This document shows, piece by piece, positions 35,262-50,200 of a stretch of 64,000 nt of DNA. The notes beneath the pieces were generated by a model, which made no database searches, was not told where the DNA came from, and was given only the letters and a program-made list of their open reading frames with translations. Positions within the stretch are counted from its first letter, which is position 1. The number at the start of each line of letters is the position of its first letter. Where the stretch lies: assembly GCA_963667375.1 (NCBI GenBank), contig OY763323.1, positions 3,596,001-3,660,000 on the forward strand, read 5' to 3'. The position numbers were made by a program, and so were the translations under genes. The stretch is from G963556115 sp963667375 (lineage in GTDB: Bacteria > Planctomycetota > SZUA-567).

Positions 35262-38200
35262 TCAGCTAAGCTGAGCAACCAGTTCATCAAGTGCAATCAG
35301 CAGCTCACCTCCCTGAGCCAGATATTCTTTCTGATGATCTTCAATAAATTTCTCACGAGCTGCAGAAATTTCTGTTATCTTACTCAGTAAACCTTCCTTG
35401 GTAATCAGACTATTGAGACCACCGCCGATTTTTTCCAGAAGAACATCCTCATTCAACAACGCAACCTTTGAATATACCGAATCGCTCACATATTCATTCT
35501 TCCTCTCTTCAGCCTTACCCATGTCAAAGAAACGTATCCGGTCCAGATCCTCAGCGGCTACCCCGGAATTATAGCCCTCCGATTTTTCTATCCCCGCCAG
35601 ACTCATCCGCAACAGGACGTTATCACCACCGAGAGTACTTTCGAGATTCGTATTATAAACAACTCCACCGGTATTCTGTTTGCTGCCCCCAACAGAGGTC
35701 ATAACCTGCCTGATAGTATCAATTTCATTTCCGGCATCTTCCCCGTCATCATAGCTATACTCATCTTCGACTGTATTTCCGGAACTACCAGTGTTACCAG
35801 CAGCAGTCTCAGGTGTATCATCATTAGAATTGCTGCCTGTCCCCGTGTTACTGGAAGAAGTCGAGGCGACATTTACCGTTATGCTATAGACGGCACTTAC
35901 TCCGCCATCATCATCCTTTACCTGCAGCTGTATCTTATACTGCCCCGGCGCGCCATAGGAATTACTTATCAGCTGGGTTCTGGCCTGCCCCGGATTCAGG
36001 ACGAGCGGAGCTCTGCCGTCACCATAATTAACGGTAACCTCCAAGTAATCAGCAGCACTGCTGTCGATCAGCTTCAACAGCTGAGTAAATGGAATATCGG
36101 CACTGACATTGTAGACCGTGTTCCCGATTACCAGCGACGGAGCCGCATTGGCGACTTCAATATTCTTCACGGCAATATCGGTATAAGTTCCGTCTTCATC
36201 GGTTACACTCAATTTTATCTGAGGGTTGCAGTTATCCGCGAAGGTATGGGTCACGACATATCCCTGACTCTGCAGCTGCGCAAGCGTCAGCGTGCTTTCC
36301 TCACCATCTCCCCAGCTGATATTGAAGCTGCTTATTGTATCCGCTCCAGAATCATATATACCGTCCAGCTGCAGACTGTACGCAACGCCTTCAGTAACCG
36401 CCGCCACACCGGTAATACTTGCCACCGGTACGAAATTTTTAACCTTGACCCTGGTAATCAGCTCGTTAGATTCGGCATTATAGTCATCAACCACACTCAC
36501 CGTAACCTGATACTCACCGTCATCAGCATAAATATGTTCAAGTGTAAATTCCTTCTCGGTGATCGATATGACCTGATCGCCGGTATTGTCACCATAATTC
36601 ACCTTCACCAGCCAATTATGATTGCTGGTGTTATCACTCAGCTTATAGGCTCCGCTGAACTTATTACCCTCGACTATCTCGGTAGTAGCAGTTACCAGGG
36701 CAACCTCGGGAGTATTATTCACCACTTTAAGACGCTGGGTTGCGGTTGCGGTATAGCTCTTGGTGACATCACCCTCTATCTCTTCAAAACTCACACTTAT
36801 CGTGTACTCCGCTTCAGGCGCTCCCTGATAATTATGGGTCACCTCTCGGCTCAGAACATTACCGGTATTGAGGATCTTCTCGACCTCGCCATCACCCCAG
36901 GTCACTATCCACTTTGAAGGTATCACCGCGCTTGCAGGGTTTGCCGGATCGCTTACCGCCCCCAGATTCAGGGTGTATACGCCCAGCTCATTTACCGTAG
37001 CCGCGCCGGAGATACTCATATCCATCAAGGCGTCAATAACCTCCGTCTTCAGTGTATTGGAGAGAGTAACACTTTCCGCATTGTAGCTCCGGCCGTCAGA
37101 AGCGACAGCGTAAATCCTGATCTGCTTCTCACCCTCGGTCGCATAGGCATGCTTCAGACTCCGGCTGTCACCGACCGTTGCGGTAGCGGCGATAGTAGAA
37201 CTGTCAACCGTACTGGTACTGCCGTCACCCCAGTCAATTACATAACTGCTTACTGTATCCGCCTCGACATCAGACGGTGCCGAAATATTAAGCGTATACT
37301 CCATGCCCTGAGTTACAGTACCGCTGCCGCTCAGAGTAAAGACTGGAGCCACATCACTTACCGTAATACTCTTGACCGCTATATCGCTGTGAGTTCCATC
37401 CTCATCGGTCACGCTCAACTTTATCTCAGGAGCGCAGTCATCAGCATACTTGTGCGTAACCACATTTCCAAGATCAGTAAGCTCCTGCTGCGTAAGACTG
37501 ATTGACTTACCATCACCCCAATCTATTATATATGCCGTTACAGTATCAGTTCCGGTGTCAAACACATTAGAGACATCAAGACTATACTCAACTCCCTCGT
37601 CTACCGTATCACTGCCGGTGAGATGAGCTACCGGCACATAGTTGGAAACCGCCACCGCAGTAGTAAAGCTGCTGGCGGCAGCTTTATACGTATCGACAAC
37701 ATTTATAGTGATATTATAATCACCGTTATCCGCGTAAATATGCTCAAGTGCGAAGGTCTCGGAGGTTATATCCAGTGTCTTCACCGCACTGCCGTCACCG
37801 TAATCAACCGTTATATGCCATTCTTTCTTACCTGTAGGGTCGGTCAGTTTATAGATTCCGCTGAACTTGTTGCCCTCGACTATCTCTGTTGTTGCGGTTA
37901 CCAGAGAGACCTCAGGGGTATTATTCACCACCTTCACGCTCTGCTTTACACTGGAAGAATAAGTCTTGGTTACACCCGCTTCAACAACCTCAAAGCTTAC
38001 CGAGATATTATAGACAAAGTCAGGGGAACCATAATACACATGCTCTGCAGTATTTACCGGAAGCGAGCCATTATTTGCTATCCGCTGTGGTGTACCACCG
38101 TCTCCCCAGTCAATTATCCAGCTGAGCGGAGTAACGGTAGCGCCAACATTTGCCGGATCGGTAATTTCACCTAGGTTCAGGGTATATTCATGCAATTCAC

Positions 38201-41200
38201 CTACAGTTGTATTACCGGAAATATCAATATCCATTGCCGCATCCAGCACCGTAACCGTCAAGGTATTGGAGAGCGTTACCACTGTGGAATCATACTCCGT
38301 TCCTTCGGAGCTAACTTGCGAGATAGTAATCATCTGCTCTCCCTCGGTCTCATATATATGGCTCACACTTCGGCCATCAGCAACATTTTCCCCATTCTCT
38401 ATGGCATCAGAATCAATCACCGTCGAACTTCCGTCACCCCAGTCGATACGATAACTGGTCACACCGTCCCCCGCAACATCTATTGCCGAAGAAATATCCA
38501 ATTTATACTCCTGCCCCTGAGTTACTGCAAGCGCACCACTGAGATCAAATTCCGGCGCAATATCTGTTACCGCCACGCTCAGTCTGAGATCATTGAGGTA
38601 GTCCGTCTGCGTCTCACTTACCGCTCTCTCACGCAGCTTGTACACACCCTTATCACTGACAATCTCATAATACTTCTCGACACTAACACCACCGATGTCA
38701 GCTGTTACCAGTCCTGGCGAACAGATCATCCCATTCGCCAGCACCATACAGCGCCCATTCCAGTAGGGTTTACCATCCGCACCCAGAACTACAGTATCAG
38801 CAGTAGCGGTATCACCTTCGGTAATAGTACTTTCACTGAGTATACCGCCGATTTTAAACTGGTTGTCTCTAAAGGTAACGGCTATATCGTCTGTTACCGC
38901 TTTATCATCAGCAAATACATGCGCCACCTGAACATCTTCACCACTGCGCAGCTTCGAGAAATCTTCGGCACTCAGCGTTTCAGTAGTACCGTCACCCCAG
39001 TCAATAATCAGCTCATCGATCGATACCGAATCCTGTGAGGCATAGATATAACCTGATAGCGTCAGCACATAGCCTTCACCTTCACCGACACTAGCGACAT
39101 TATCAGAGAGTGTAACCACAGGTTTAACCCAGACTGCAGGTTCCTCATTTTCACCGCCGGAATTCACCGGATTTACCTTTACCCCGCAACTGCCGGCGGC
39201 TGCAGGAATATCCTGCGCGGAATCATCATCCCAGGCAGATACGCTGACCGTATACTCGCCAACTTCGGCATACGAATGTGCAATTCCGGAATCAGCCGCG
39301 GCTATCTCCTCTGGTGAATAAACCTCGGTGATACCGTCACCCCAGTTGATTATCCAGCCCTGTACCGCATCCTGACCAATATCTGAATAACTGAAGCCGG
39401 AAAGTGTTACCGCTCCGCCCTGGTTAATTACTTTACTCTCCCCTGCCTGATCAAAGGTGACATTAGGCGCGGCGTTCTCCAGCAGGATATCCTTTATCAG
39501 GAGCTGCCCCTCCTGATCGTAAGTTCCGTCCTCGTCGACCAGCACAACCTTTATACGGTAGCTGTCACCGGCGGCACTGGCATCAGGGTACGTGTGAGTA
39601 ATGGTACAGTCCTGCGAACTGAAATCAACCTCAACCTCTTCAACACCTTTGCCATCGCCCCAATCTACCAGATACTTGCTTACACTGTCCGTTCCAGGAT
39701 CCTGCGGTGCTTTAATAGTCAGCTGATACGGGGTCCCCTCAACCGCAGTCGCGGCTCCTTCAAGCGCTGATACCGGTGCGATATTATCAACCGTTACCGC
39801 ATGTGCCTCAGTATAAGTTCCCTCCTCGCATACCAGTTCAATCGTAATGTTAAACTCCGTACCGGCAGCACTGCCATCGGCGTAAACATGATCAATATCC
39901 GCTATAACTGTCGTATCGGCACATGATACCAGATTACTGTTGCCGTCACCCCAGGAAATCTTCCAGGTACCCTCACCACTCTGCGGACGATCAGATTTCA
40001 ATGAGAGGCGGTAAGTTGCGCCCTCGGCAACATGCTCACCTGAACCGTTCAGAATATTGATATGAGCTCTGCTGTCAACTGTAACCGCCAGAGATTTGCT
40101 GGTACTCTCAGTCGCACCATCATTATCAAACGCTACCGCTGCAATCGTAAAAGCACCCGGATTCTTATAAATATGAGTTACCGCCGATGGATTACCGGTA
40201 TAGGTCTCCTCCATACCGTCACCCCAGTTTATCTTCCAGCTGGTTATAATATCGGCTGTTGACGGCTCGGAACTGTTGTTAGGATCGAGCGTAAGCGTAT
40301 AAAGATTATCCTCCTGTACCGAACTGCTTCCGAGGATCTTGATCTGGCGCTTCTTATTCTTCACTTTCAGACCGGCGGTCGCTGTCGAGGACTGCCCGTT
40401 TGCACTCACCTTCACCGCAACATTATAAACCCCGTCATCAAGCAGACCATAGGTGGTAAGCATCGCCAGCGTAATCTCGAGTGTCGCCTCACTGGTCGTC
40501 TTATCATAAACGCCGTCATTATTAAGATCCCACTCATATTTCAGACCCAGATCTACCGGTATATACGAAGCGGCGGCACTCAGGGTTACAGCACCTCCTT
40601 CAATCACATTATCCGGATCTACAACCTTGAGATCTGCCAGTAGCGATGCCTGCGGGAAGAGGAAGTTCTCAATACTCCAGTATTCCGCTACATGATTATT
40701 ATTATCATCCTCAATGACATCATGATCTGGCTGCAGCGTATTAGTTGGAGTACCGTAATATATCAGTTTATCCGTACCGGCGTTACCGTAGATCCTGATA
40801 TCAGGATTGGTAATATCACCGCTCTTTCCGGCAATATTGGCAATACCCGCGGCATAGAGAGTGATACTGTCGTCACCGGTACCGCCGCTGAGTGTCACCT
40901 TGCTGTTAAGACCGACAAGTTCGATCTTTACGCTATCAGCTCCGGATCCGGAGTCAACCGTCAGGGAAGTAAGTGCAGCGGTTCCGCTGCCGGCTGCTAT
41001 TTCATGTACCGAAATACTGTCATCACCTGCCCCCGTAGATAGTGCCAGCGTGCAGGCGCTCAGCAGCGTCCCGAGAGTTACCGTATCCGCACCGTCACCG
41101 GTGCTGATCGTTGAATTACCGCCTATCTTATCGATAGTCACCACATCATCACCAGCTCCGGTTTTGATATCAAAATCAGTAGCACTGTCCGAATTTTTCA

Positions 41201-44200
41201 GGGTTATTCTATCATTACCAGCTCCGCTGTCGATCGTTATATCAGAGCCTGCAAGAGTAGAGAATACGGTAATATTATCTAGTCCGTCAGCAGTATTGAT
41301 AGTTATATCAGCAAATAACGCATCGGTAAGCTCGATAACATCATCAAATACGCCCATCTCCATTTTGAGGGCATCAATATCATTATATTCGAGCGTCCAG
41401 AGATTTTTCGGTGCCTCAGGTGACGCGTCAAGACTGAAATTAACAACACTCGCGGTAGAACTGTTGATACAGATTACCGAGACCTCTCCTGCCGCATTTA
41501 TATGTACCGACTGCGGATTTACCAGATTAGAGATTCCGGCACCATTTCTCAGATACTGAACCTGCTCAAAGTTCCTGTGCCCGGATTCGACACTGAATAC
41601 GGCCACGGTATTATTAACGGCTCCAACCGCCACCAGATAACCGTCACTCTCAATCACATCCGTAACCCCGGCAATACCTCGCACCCCATTCTCACCTTCT
41701 CTGATTACACTTACCAGTGTCAGCATATTGGTTCCGGCATCAATGCTATACACCGCAATAGAATCGGTGTCTCCGTGTACCGCATACATGTACTTCCCGT
41801 CTGCAGAGAGTTTGACCGATTTCACCGCGCCAAACTGCCCGGATGGAGCCGCTATCTGCTCTAGCCGGTCGCAACCTGCATTCAGCAGGTAAATTCCACC
41901 GTCAGTCCCGGCAAAACAGGTCACACCCTCAACCGCGATACTGGAGTTATAATTCAGCGCAGAATTCAACAGCACCGTCTTCAGCTGCAGCTTACCGGTA
42001 ACCTGGTTCACTTCATACGAACTCACATTATTATCGCTGAATACTATTAGAATCCTGCCCCCGTCAGCACTCAGCATATTGTTCACGCCTTCGAGATTCT
42101 GCATGCCTTTAGGAGCCGAGTTGACTCCGGTCTTCAGACTGCCGTCACCCGCTATCTCATACCAGACAATACCGGTCTTCCCTGCATCCGCCGCGTAGAG
42201 ATAGCCCTCAGCGCCATTATAACCATACGCCATGAACTTGATACCCGAGTCCATATTAAGCTCCGCGTTGAACTTATCCTCCACAGTATAACTGGAATAT
42301 ACCCCGGTAACCGCCTCATCCAGACCGATACCGATATTTGTAAATCCACCGGACGGAACGTCAGCACTTGCCGGAGCAAAGGTATTCCCCTCATTAAAAC
42401 AGTCAACCTTGAATCCGGTAACAACCGCTATCAACCCAGCAATTGCGGTTACATTCCAGATACTGGAATCAAAACCGGCAGCCAGTGATGGTGCGATATT
42501 CTCTGTGCCACTGACAATATTCGAATCACAGGTATAGTAGTGATAAGTACAGCCGTCAAAGCTGGCCGTCTGCTGGGTAGTGAATCCTCTGCTGTTCCCC
42601 ATATTGCCTTTGGCTTTACCGCTCTCATTACTGGTGTGATCATAACCATCGATATTACTACATATAATATCATACGACTGAACATTCACCCCGCCGCTCC
42701 GGGTACTCTGAATATACCCGAATAGTCCTCCGGCGAGACCGCGAGGCGTAGTCATATTCCGTGCCCACTCCTTATCGCTCCAGGTGTCATTGTCATACGC
42801 TCTGGGATGAGCGGTAAACGTAGCGTGTATTGTACTGGTTACACTAACATACGCATCTCTGAATGTCACCAGATACTGGCTGCTGGTACCGTCTTGTACC
42901 AATATCGCTCCCAGCATACCACCGGCCCGGTATGACGCAATTATCGAAGTGGATACTACCGCACTGTTACTGATCGTAATGGGACCGGAGTAATTATGTG
43001 CGTATATCCTGCCGATCAGTCCTCCGGCATCCTGATCTCCCGCCACATAACCATTATAGTAGCAGTTCACAATCTCCAGCCTTCCCTGATCATAGATATT
43101 AACATACGAGATCATGCCTCCGGCTTCAACATAGCTGGTACCAGTAGTATCGGTATTTCCCAGACCACAGCATTTATTCAGCTGAAATTCACCTCCGTTC
43201 TGTATTATCAGCTCTTTAATAAACCGGTGTTTCATGTCACCCAGCACCTCTGAGTTTTTAAAATAAAATACTCCGGAATTCTCAATCCGTACGGTTTCAA
43301 AGCCGCCGATATTACCGGTCACATAATATGAACTCACTTCGGACAATTGCAGGGTTCCGGAAACATCGACCGTATTACCCAGACCGCGGTTGCAGCCTTT
43401 GCCACTTACCTGAGCATTGCAGATAATCATGTGACTGCCTGCGGAATTCAACCTTATAGCATTGAACAACCCGCAATCAGCAGCTGTTCCGGTTACGGTA
43501 AAGTTATTAATACGAACTGTAGCGCTGTCATTGGCGTCAATCTCAGTTCCGAAACCTTTTGAGCTGTTAAGAGCAATCGTCACCCCGTCAATCGTCAGTG
43601 TACCGGAGCAGGTGATATGATCAATGAAACCGCCCTCACTCGAACCTCCAGCTCCATGAATATTTATCTTGGTCAGTTCTACCGAAGCTCCAGCGGCGAT
43701 AGTATACGTATAAGCGAAACCATGATTCATCTGGGCATTGGAATTTATCTCAATATTGGTAATATCGACTACCGCCCCATTCTGCGCTGTCAGCTTATTT
43801 ACCAGACCATTATCGGTGATCTGACCTCCGACATACACCCCGTCAATCTTCACCTCACCGCTGGTTAGCAGTTCCGAAATCAGTCCCCGATGAACCGTTG
43901 CATCTATGCAGATATCCTCAATCCGCGCCTCAGCATTGGTGTTGACCTCCAGATAGCCCATCAGTCCTGAACCGCAGTTATCGCTGCTGGTAACATTCGA
44001 ATATGATCCCGTAATACTTATTTGGTTTACCCGCAGAGTTGCGTATGAGTTAAGCACAGAGCTCCGAACCAGACCGAACCTGCCGTTGGATATATTTACT
44101 TCGAGTTTGGTAAAAATTACCTGCGCATCAGCTCCGGCAGTTATCGTGTCAACCAGCCCGGCGGAGGCATTATTAGCATGTACGGTACATGATTCTATCA

Positions 44201-47200
44201 CGAAAGTACCCTTGGTGATGACCACACTCGCACCGATACCGTTGATCATGACATTCGCCCCCCGTCCGTCAATCCAGCAGTTGGTGACATGAAACTCTCC
44301 GTCAGTAATCGCTGCTGACTCGAAGATGCCGTTTTCGACGTAAATATCCCCTACCACATGCCGGACAATTGAATTCTGTATATCCAGACTTGATTCGTGC
44401 GAGATGACACTTATCTGCCCGATAATTCCGCCTTTAACGAGCATGCCGCTGCTTCCAAGCCCCTCTACCATACAGTTTTTAATGACAGCTCTGGTATCAT
44501 CCATGAGTGACACCGCTCCCAGAATACCGCCGCTATGCACCCCGCTCACATTGGCATCACAAACATACGAATCCAGCACCAGCAGCATTTTAGCACCGCC
44601 AGTACTGGACAGCTCAGACCGTCCGATCAGTCCCCCGGCATAGCCGGCAACCGTCCCGGTCGCTGTATGCTTTACCGTACCGCCATTGATTTTAACATTT
44701 TTAATTATAATATTCGGCTCACTTCCAGCCGCCCCACTGGTGATGACAGCTCCCGCAAGCATACCCGCTCCGGCATTCCCCGTATTACAGACCACCGAAG
44801 CCTGATATATCTCAAGATTCTCAATAGTCGCCCCTGAACCGAGACGATAGAACAAGCCGGTATCATGGGTTTCATTGAGATTAAGCCCTGAAATCCGGCA
44901 TCCCTGCCCATTGAACGTACCGGTAAAGACACCGCTTCCCGCCAGACTGCCGATTGCTGTCTGCAGTGTCAGACCAGAGAGATCAAGATCATTCATCAGC
45001 TCATAATCCGCACTGAGAGCTCCCGGTGTTGTCGTACGCATCAGTGCCAGCAGCTCCTCGGCGCTGTTTATCTCATAATACCCGTCAAAATCACGATCAA
45101 GCAGCCGCATGGTTGCCTCACTGTAATTAGTATCTCGGTATCTGAACTCTACATAATTCACCAGCTCCTGTCGGGACGTATCACTGAGATCAGCATCCGG
45201 TGCCGCCGAATAAGACCATAGAGAGCTGTGATCGGTATTATCCTGATAATAAAAATACGTCTTACCCTCGACCTCCACGCTAATCCCGTTATACAGGTTA
45301 TTATTGAGATTATTGAGCATTGACGAGCCCTGCAGTACCAGCGAATTACCGCTGCCGTAATTTATCACATCCTCATTGATTGTGATCTTCATCGCCTCGG
45401 TAGCGGCGGTATCATCAATAGTCAGGGTATCGCTGCCGGTTCCGCCGCTCAGTACAATCTTATCCAGCATTCCTGCACCTAAAGCCCCCGCAAGGTCCGC
45501 GAGCATAATTCGGTCTGTCACTCCCGAATAGATCGCCTCATTCGAGATCATAAAGTCATGATCCGCCCCGGTATTATTCTGAATATTCAGAACCTCGGTA
45601 GTAACCCCGATATCCTTGAAAGTATCCGCAGTCAGTGGCACACTGCCTGAAAGCCGCAGAATCAGAGTATCACTGTCATTCACCCCTGACGGATCCGCAT
45701 CCGTATCAGCTCCGCCATAGACATTCAGCGTATAGGCCGCACTGTCAACGATCACACGGTCATCACCTGTACCGGCGTAAATAGAAGTACTGTTGTTTAT
45801 CGCGGTCACAGTAAAGGTATCACTGGCATCGGTAAGATTGAGCTTGGTGATATCAATGTTTCTGAAGAGCAGCTCCTCACTGCCGGCATTACTCAGCAGG
45901 GTATATGCCACCGCCTCGCGGTCAACAGTGCTGATCATACCGCTGGTATAGCCATCCTGATAAGTCACCTCCAGTCGGTCCTCGCCTCCCATGCCGTCAA
46001 GTGTCAGTTTGTGGTTTATCTGAGTATCGACAACAATACGGTCATTCCCCGAACTTCCAGTGACCGCCAGATCCATACTCAGTCCTTCAATATCAAGCCT
46101 GTTCTTATCGCCGCCGCCATTATTCGCCGATCCGAGATTGAGCGCCATACTCTCAATACCGGAGAAATCGGTGGTAACCTCCGTGCCCCAGGCGGTACCT
46201 TGAATTCGCAGCACGGTGCTCAGCAGCAGCAGACGAACTGTATCCGCCAGCGAATCACCACTATCAGTATCGGTAAAACTTACCGTATCCAGACCGTCTC
46301 CGCCGCTTATTACCGCCTGCGCATAACCGGAGATAATAGTATCAGCACCGTCTTCACCATATATTGAGATCCTATTGGTATTCGACGCTGTTATTATATC
46401 ATCACCGGCTCCGGCCTTGACCTCAGCATCAGCGGTCTGATCAAGTTTCACCTCATCTGCCCCGCTGCCAAGAGCTACTTGCAGATTGGTATTGCCTACA
46501 GATTCGATATAATTATCCCCGTCTCCGGCAGTAATTTTGACATCATCCGACCCGCTGACTATAATCCGGTCAGCATCATCGCTGGTGCGCAGTATCAGCG
46601 CATCCGCCGCCTGAATACTGATTTCATCGATACGGCCGCCGCCGCCAAGCTCTATAGTCGTACGCAACAAGCCCGTGTCCGTCAGCGGATGCTCCACAGT
46701 ACTGGTGAAGGAAGTAAAGCCGCTGCCGCTTATTATCTTACCGTCAATCGCCGCTTCACTGACAGTTATCTCCGCATCACCGTCACCGAGATCAATGTCA
46801 AAATCCGAGATATTATTGGTTGACAGTATATCTTTACCGGTTCCTGCCAGCAGTGTCAGACCAGCCGTCTCCTCCAGCATGAAACGATTATCACCATTCC
46901 CGGCATCAATGGTAAAGATCTCTGAATTATAAACCTCAATTATATCGTTACCACTGCTCTGCGCGCTGACCAGTTCACTGTCATCACCGACAATGGCAAA
47001 CTCTGTCGAGTTACGCACTATAATATGATCATTACCGGAATTACCGATTATTCTGGTCTCGTTCCTTCCATCTATCCGGTCAACCTCGATATAATCATCA
47101 CCGGCCCCACCGTCGATGACTCCGACCTTCAGATAGTCCGATACCTTGGTATTCTCATCACTTACCACCTTGATAGTATCATCACCTTCATAACCATACA

Positions 47201-50200
47201 TATTCAGGTAATCGGTATCCATATCACTCTGAGTTATTCCTAGAATATACTGCTCCCTGCCGTTCACCTGCCTGCTGATCGCCAGTGAATCCAGCGCTAC
47301 GCCATCAGCAGAATTTCGCTCTGTATACGCCTGCAGGGTATCATCAGCGGCGGTACCATGAATATTCAGCTCACTCCCGCCGGGAGAATAATTATCATAA
47401 TCAAGATTGAGTGCAAGCGACTCAAGATCGGTATCGGAATAATCATAAATATCAACCACATCCCCGCCGCCGTTACCACCAAGTGTAATATCCTCCACCC
47501 CGTCAATTCGCAGCAGCGTGGCAGCAGCGCAATCCGCCGTCAGATCCTGCTCAAAACTGAGAAGAACCTCTCCGGCAGCATTGGAGGTAAGGGTTATATT
47601 ATCCGCCTGCTGCAGACTGTTACGCCCTACCCGCTGGGTCATACCGGTAGTTATCAGACTGTCAATGTCACGCCGCGTCAGCGACTGATCAACTCCGGTA
47701 TCGTCAATTACATCATTACCGTCACCAAAATCCCAATAATAAAGGTCACCGGAATAAGCCCCCTGCGCATAGGTTACATTCCCATCATCATCGGTATTCT
47801 CGATTATCGCATACCCGCCAGAGCCGCCGTCAAGCGTGTCATCACCCTTGCCGCCGCTAAGTTCATCCAGCCCTGCACCTCCGAGCAGAGTATCAACACC
47901 GGCCCTGGCATACAGCACGTCATTGCCGCTGCCACCATCAAGATAGTCATTGCCCGAACCGCCGGTCAGCTCATCATTCCCGTCATTTCCGAACATCCGG
48001 GCCGCACCGATACCGGTATAACTCAGAAGGTCATCGCCGCTGCCCCCGCTCAGAGTAACCCCCATAACGACTTCATGCGAATTCTTACCACGTATATAAA
48101 TCTTGTCCTCACCGCTTCCGGCATCACCTACGATCTGTTTCACCCCGGTAATCTGCTGGGTAAATCCATTATAGTTTATCTCAACCGTCTCACCCATTCC
48201 AGTATCCTGATCACTGAGAATAGCCTTACCATCCTCATCTACCCCGGTATAGCCCAGGACATTGATAACATACGTTTCAGCGGTATTGCCGTCAGGACTG
48301 GCGTCGGAGTTGTCCCCCCTGGTTACATAATGCCGCTGATCAGCCTTATCGCCGACATACAGCTCCAGAACACCGTCGCTCTGATTCTGCCAGCCGGCAA
48401 GCACCGGCGGATTATAATTGAGCGCCGCAATTATATTATGCGCGGAATCAGGTCTACGGGCAGTCGGTGACCAGATAGGAATCTCACAAATTTTCAACTT
48501 CCAGCGTATAGGATAGAAGGTACCGAACCAGGTCTCAAGCTTCAGATCGGCAAAGATTTCTAGCTTCAGCTTGAAACTGAAGGAAAGAGTAAATCGATTG
48601 GCGTCGGTATGCATATCCGCCAGTTCATCCAGATGTGTGTGATGATCATAGACCCACAGACTCTCATCCGCATTATATTTATAAAGTTCTCCCTCTTCGG
48701 TAACCGGATTATCCCGCCATTCATCATACGGCAGCTTATTCGGCAGATCATTGATATCGACATTGAATGACATAGTTATACCGCCTCTTGCGCCTGCCTC
48801 AATCGTAAAGGTTTTACCCAGCCACTTAGGTGTGTTAACCATCACCCCAACCTTTATATTAAGTGCTACTTCAAACTCACTCTTTTCCTTATTCTTTTCC
48901 GTATCATATTTGTCTTCAATGTAAAAACCATTCTTCAGGATTGAATTGGCATTTGCATCTACACTCGCCAGCATCGACTCCAGATCAGCGCCCTCATCAG
49001 CATCCCAGTCCAGACTCGCCAGAAACTGATCCATTCCCTTGAGATCAAAACCGGCTGAAATATCAAACTTGGTATGCAGATCAATCCAGAGTGCCATTGA
49101 CATATCCAGAAAGCCCACGCTCGCAAACGGGAAAGTCGCCTTAAATTCGATAAAGGCATCAAGGCTTATATCAAAGTTGAAGAGTGTTCCCGAGCTGGTG
49201 CCGGACATCAGCTGATAGATAAAATCACCGGGAGAGGTAAAGAGCGGTGTATCAAAACCGAAATCCCATACCAGATTGGCGGTCGCTTCCCTTTTATTGG
49301 GTTTCTGTTTCGCCTGTTTCGCCATCGCCTTAACTTTGTCGGCATCAGGAGTTTTACCGGCATTGGCGGTTTCGCGCATATATTTTTCTGCAGCCTTGGC
49401 ATTATCCTCGGCACTTGGCAATTGCTGTTCATGTTCATAAAATTTATGCTTAGCCCGGTAAACCCCGAGACTAAGATCACCCAGCGCCGCATCCGGCTGT
49501 GAGTCTTCCGGCAGCGCCCCCTTGTCGACCAGCGTGATAAACTCCAGCACATTCTCAAAGATATCGACCGTTGCTGCCGTCTTGCCGCCGTCAACCGGTG
49601 TCAGCAGTAAAGCCAGAGTATGCACCAGACCGATAACGGTAGTATCCCCCAGCCCCAGAGCATCGGTGAAATCACTCAACCCCGGCACCTCCATCAGCAG
49701 CGCTTCAACCCCTGGCATCGCCGGATCCAGAATACTGCGAATTCCAGCCAGCGCAGTCTCTATCATTGTTCCCCAGAACATACCGAAATCACGGATTGTC
49801 GGCGCATATACCACTTCAAATCCCTGGAAATAATTGCCGCCGAAGGTTGTCGCCGCCGGTTCATAGGTCTCTGCGCTGATAGTACAAATATGCTGGGTTG
49901 TCTGCCCGGCATGAATTATTATCGGAGTCTCAATATTCAGTTCCGGCTGCGCCGCTATCAGATTATCCCACCAGTTACTGTCGATATCCATATCGGTCCA
50001 GGCTTCCATATCCGGAACCAGTGACATTTTGGCGTATAGATTGAGATTTACATCTTCATTCAGCAGCTTGGTATCGGCGCTGGCGGCAAAGGCAGTAGCG
50101 GTCATGCCGTCTTCAGTGGTAAAGCTATTGTCTGCAGAGTTGTAGGTTACGGTATACTTGCTGTTGGTATTGATTGAAGTTACTATATCACCACTGGCAT

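Noticed and set aside
47820..48060. Reading the giant protein as a classical type I (RTX toxin) substrate
   Set aside because: RTX repeats are present but lie in the middle; there is no ABC exporter gene nearby, and the C-terminus is separated from the repeats by more than 4000 residues.
36000..48060. CRISPR array or DNA satellite in the repetitive gene
   Set aside because: The repeats are protein-coding, imperfect and in frame; there is no short exact repeat-spacer pattern. No CRISPR, tRNA or rRNA was found in any intergenic region.
40692..48470. Many plus-strand open frames of 60-370 codons opposite the giant gene
   Set aside because: They mirror the codon structure of the repetitive minus-strand gene (Asp/Gly/Thr-rich) and have no ribosome sites or family features.
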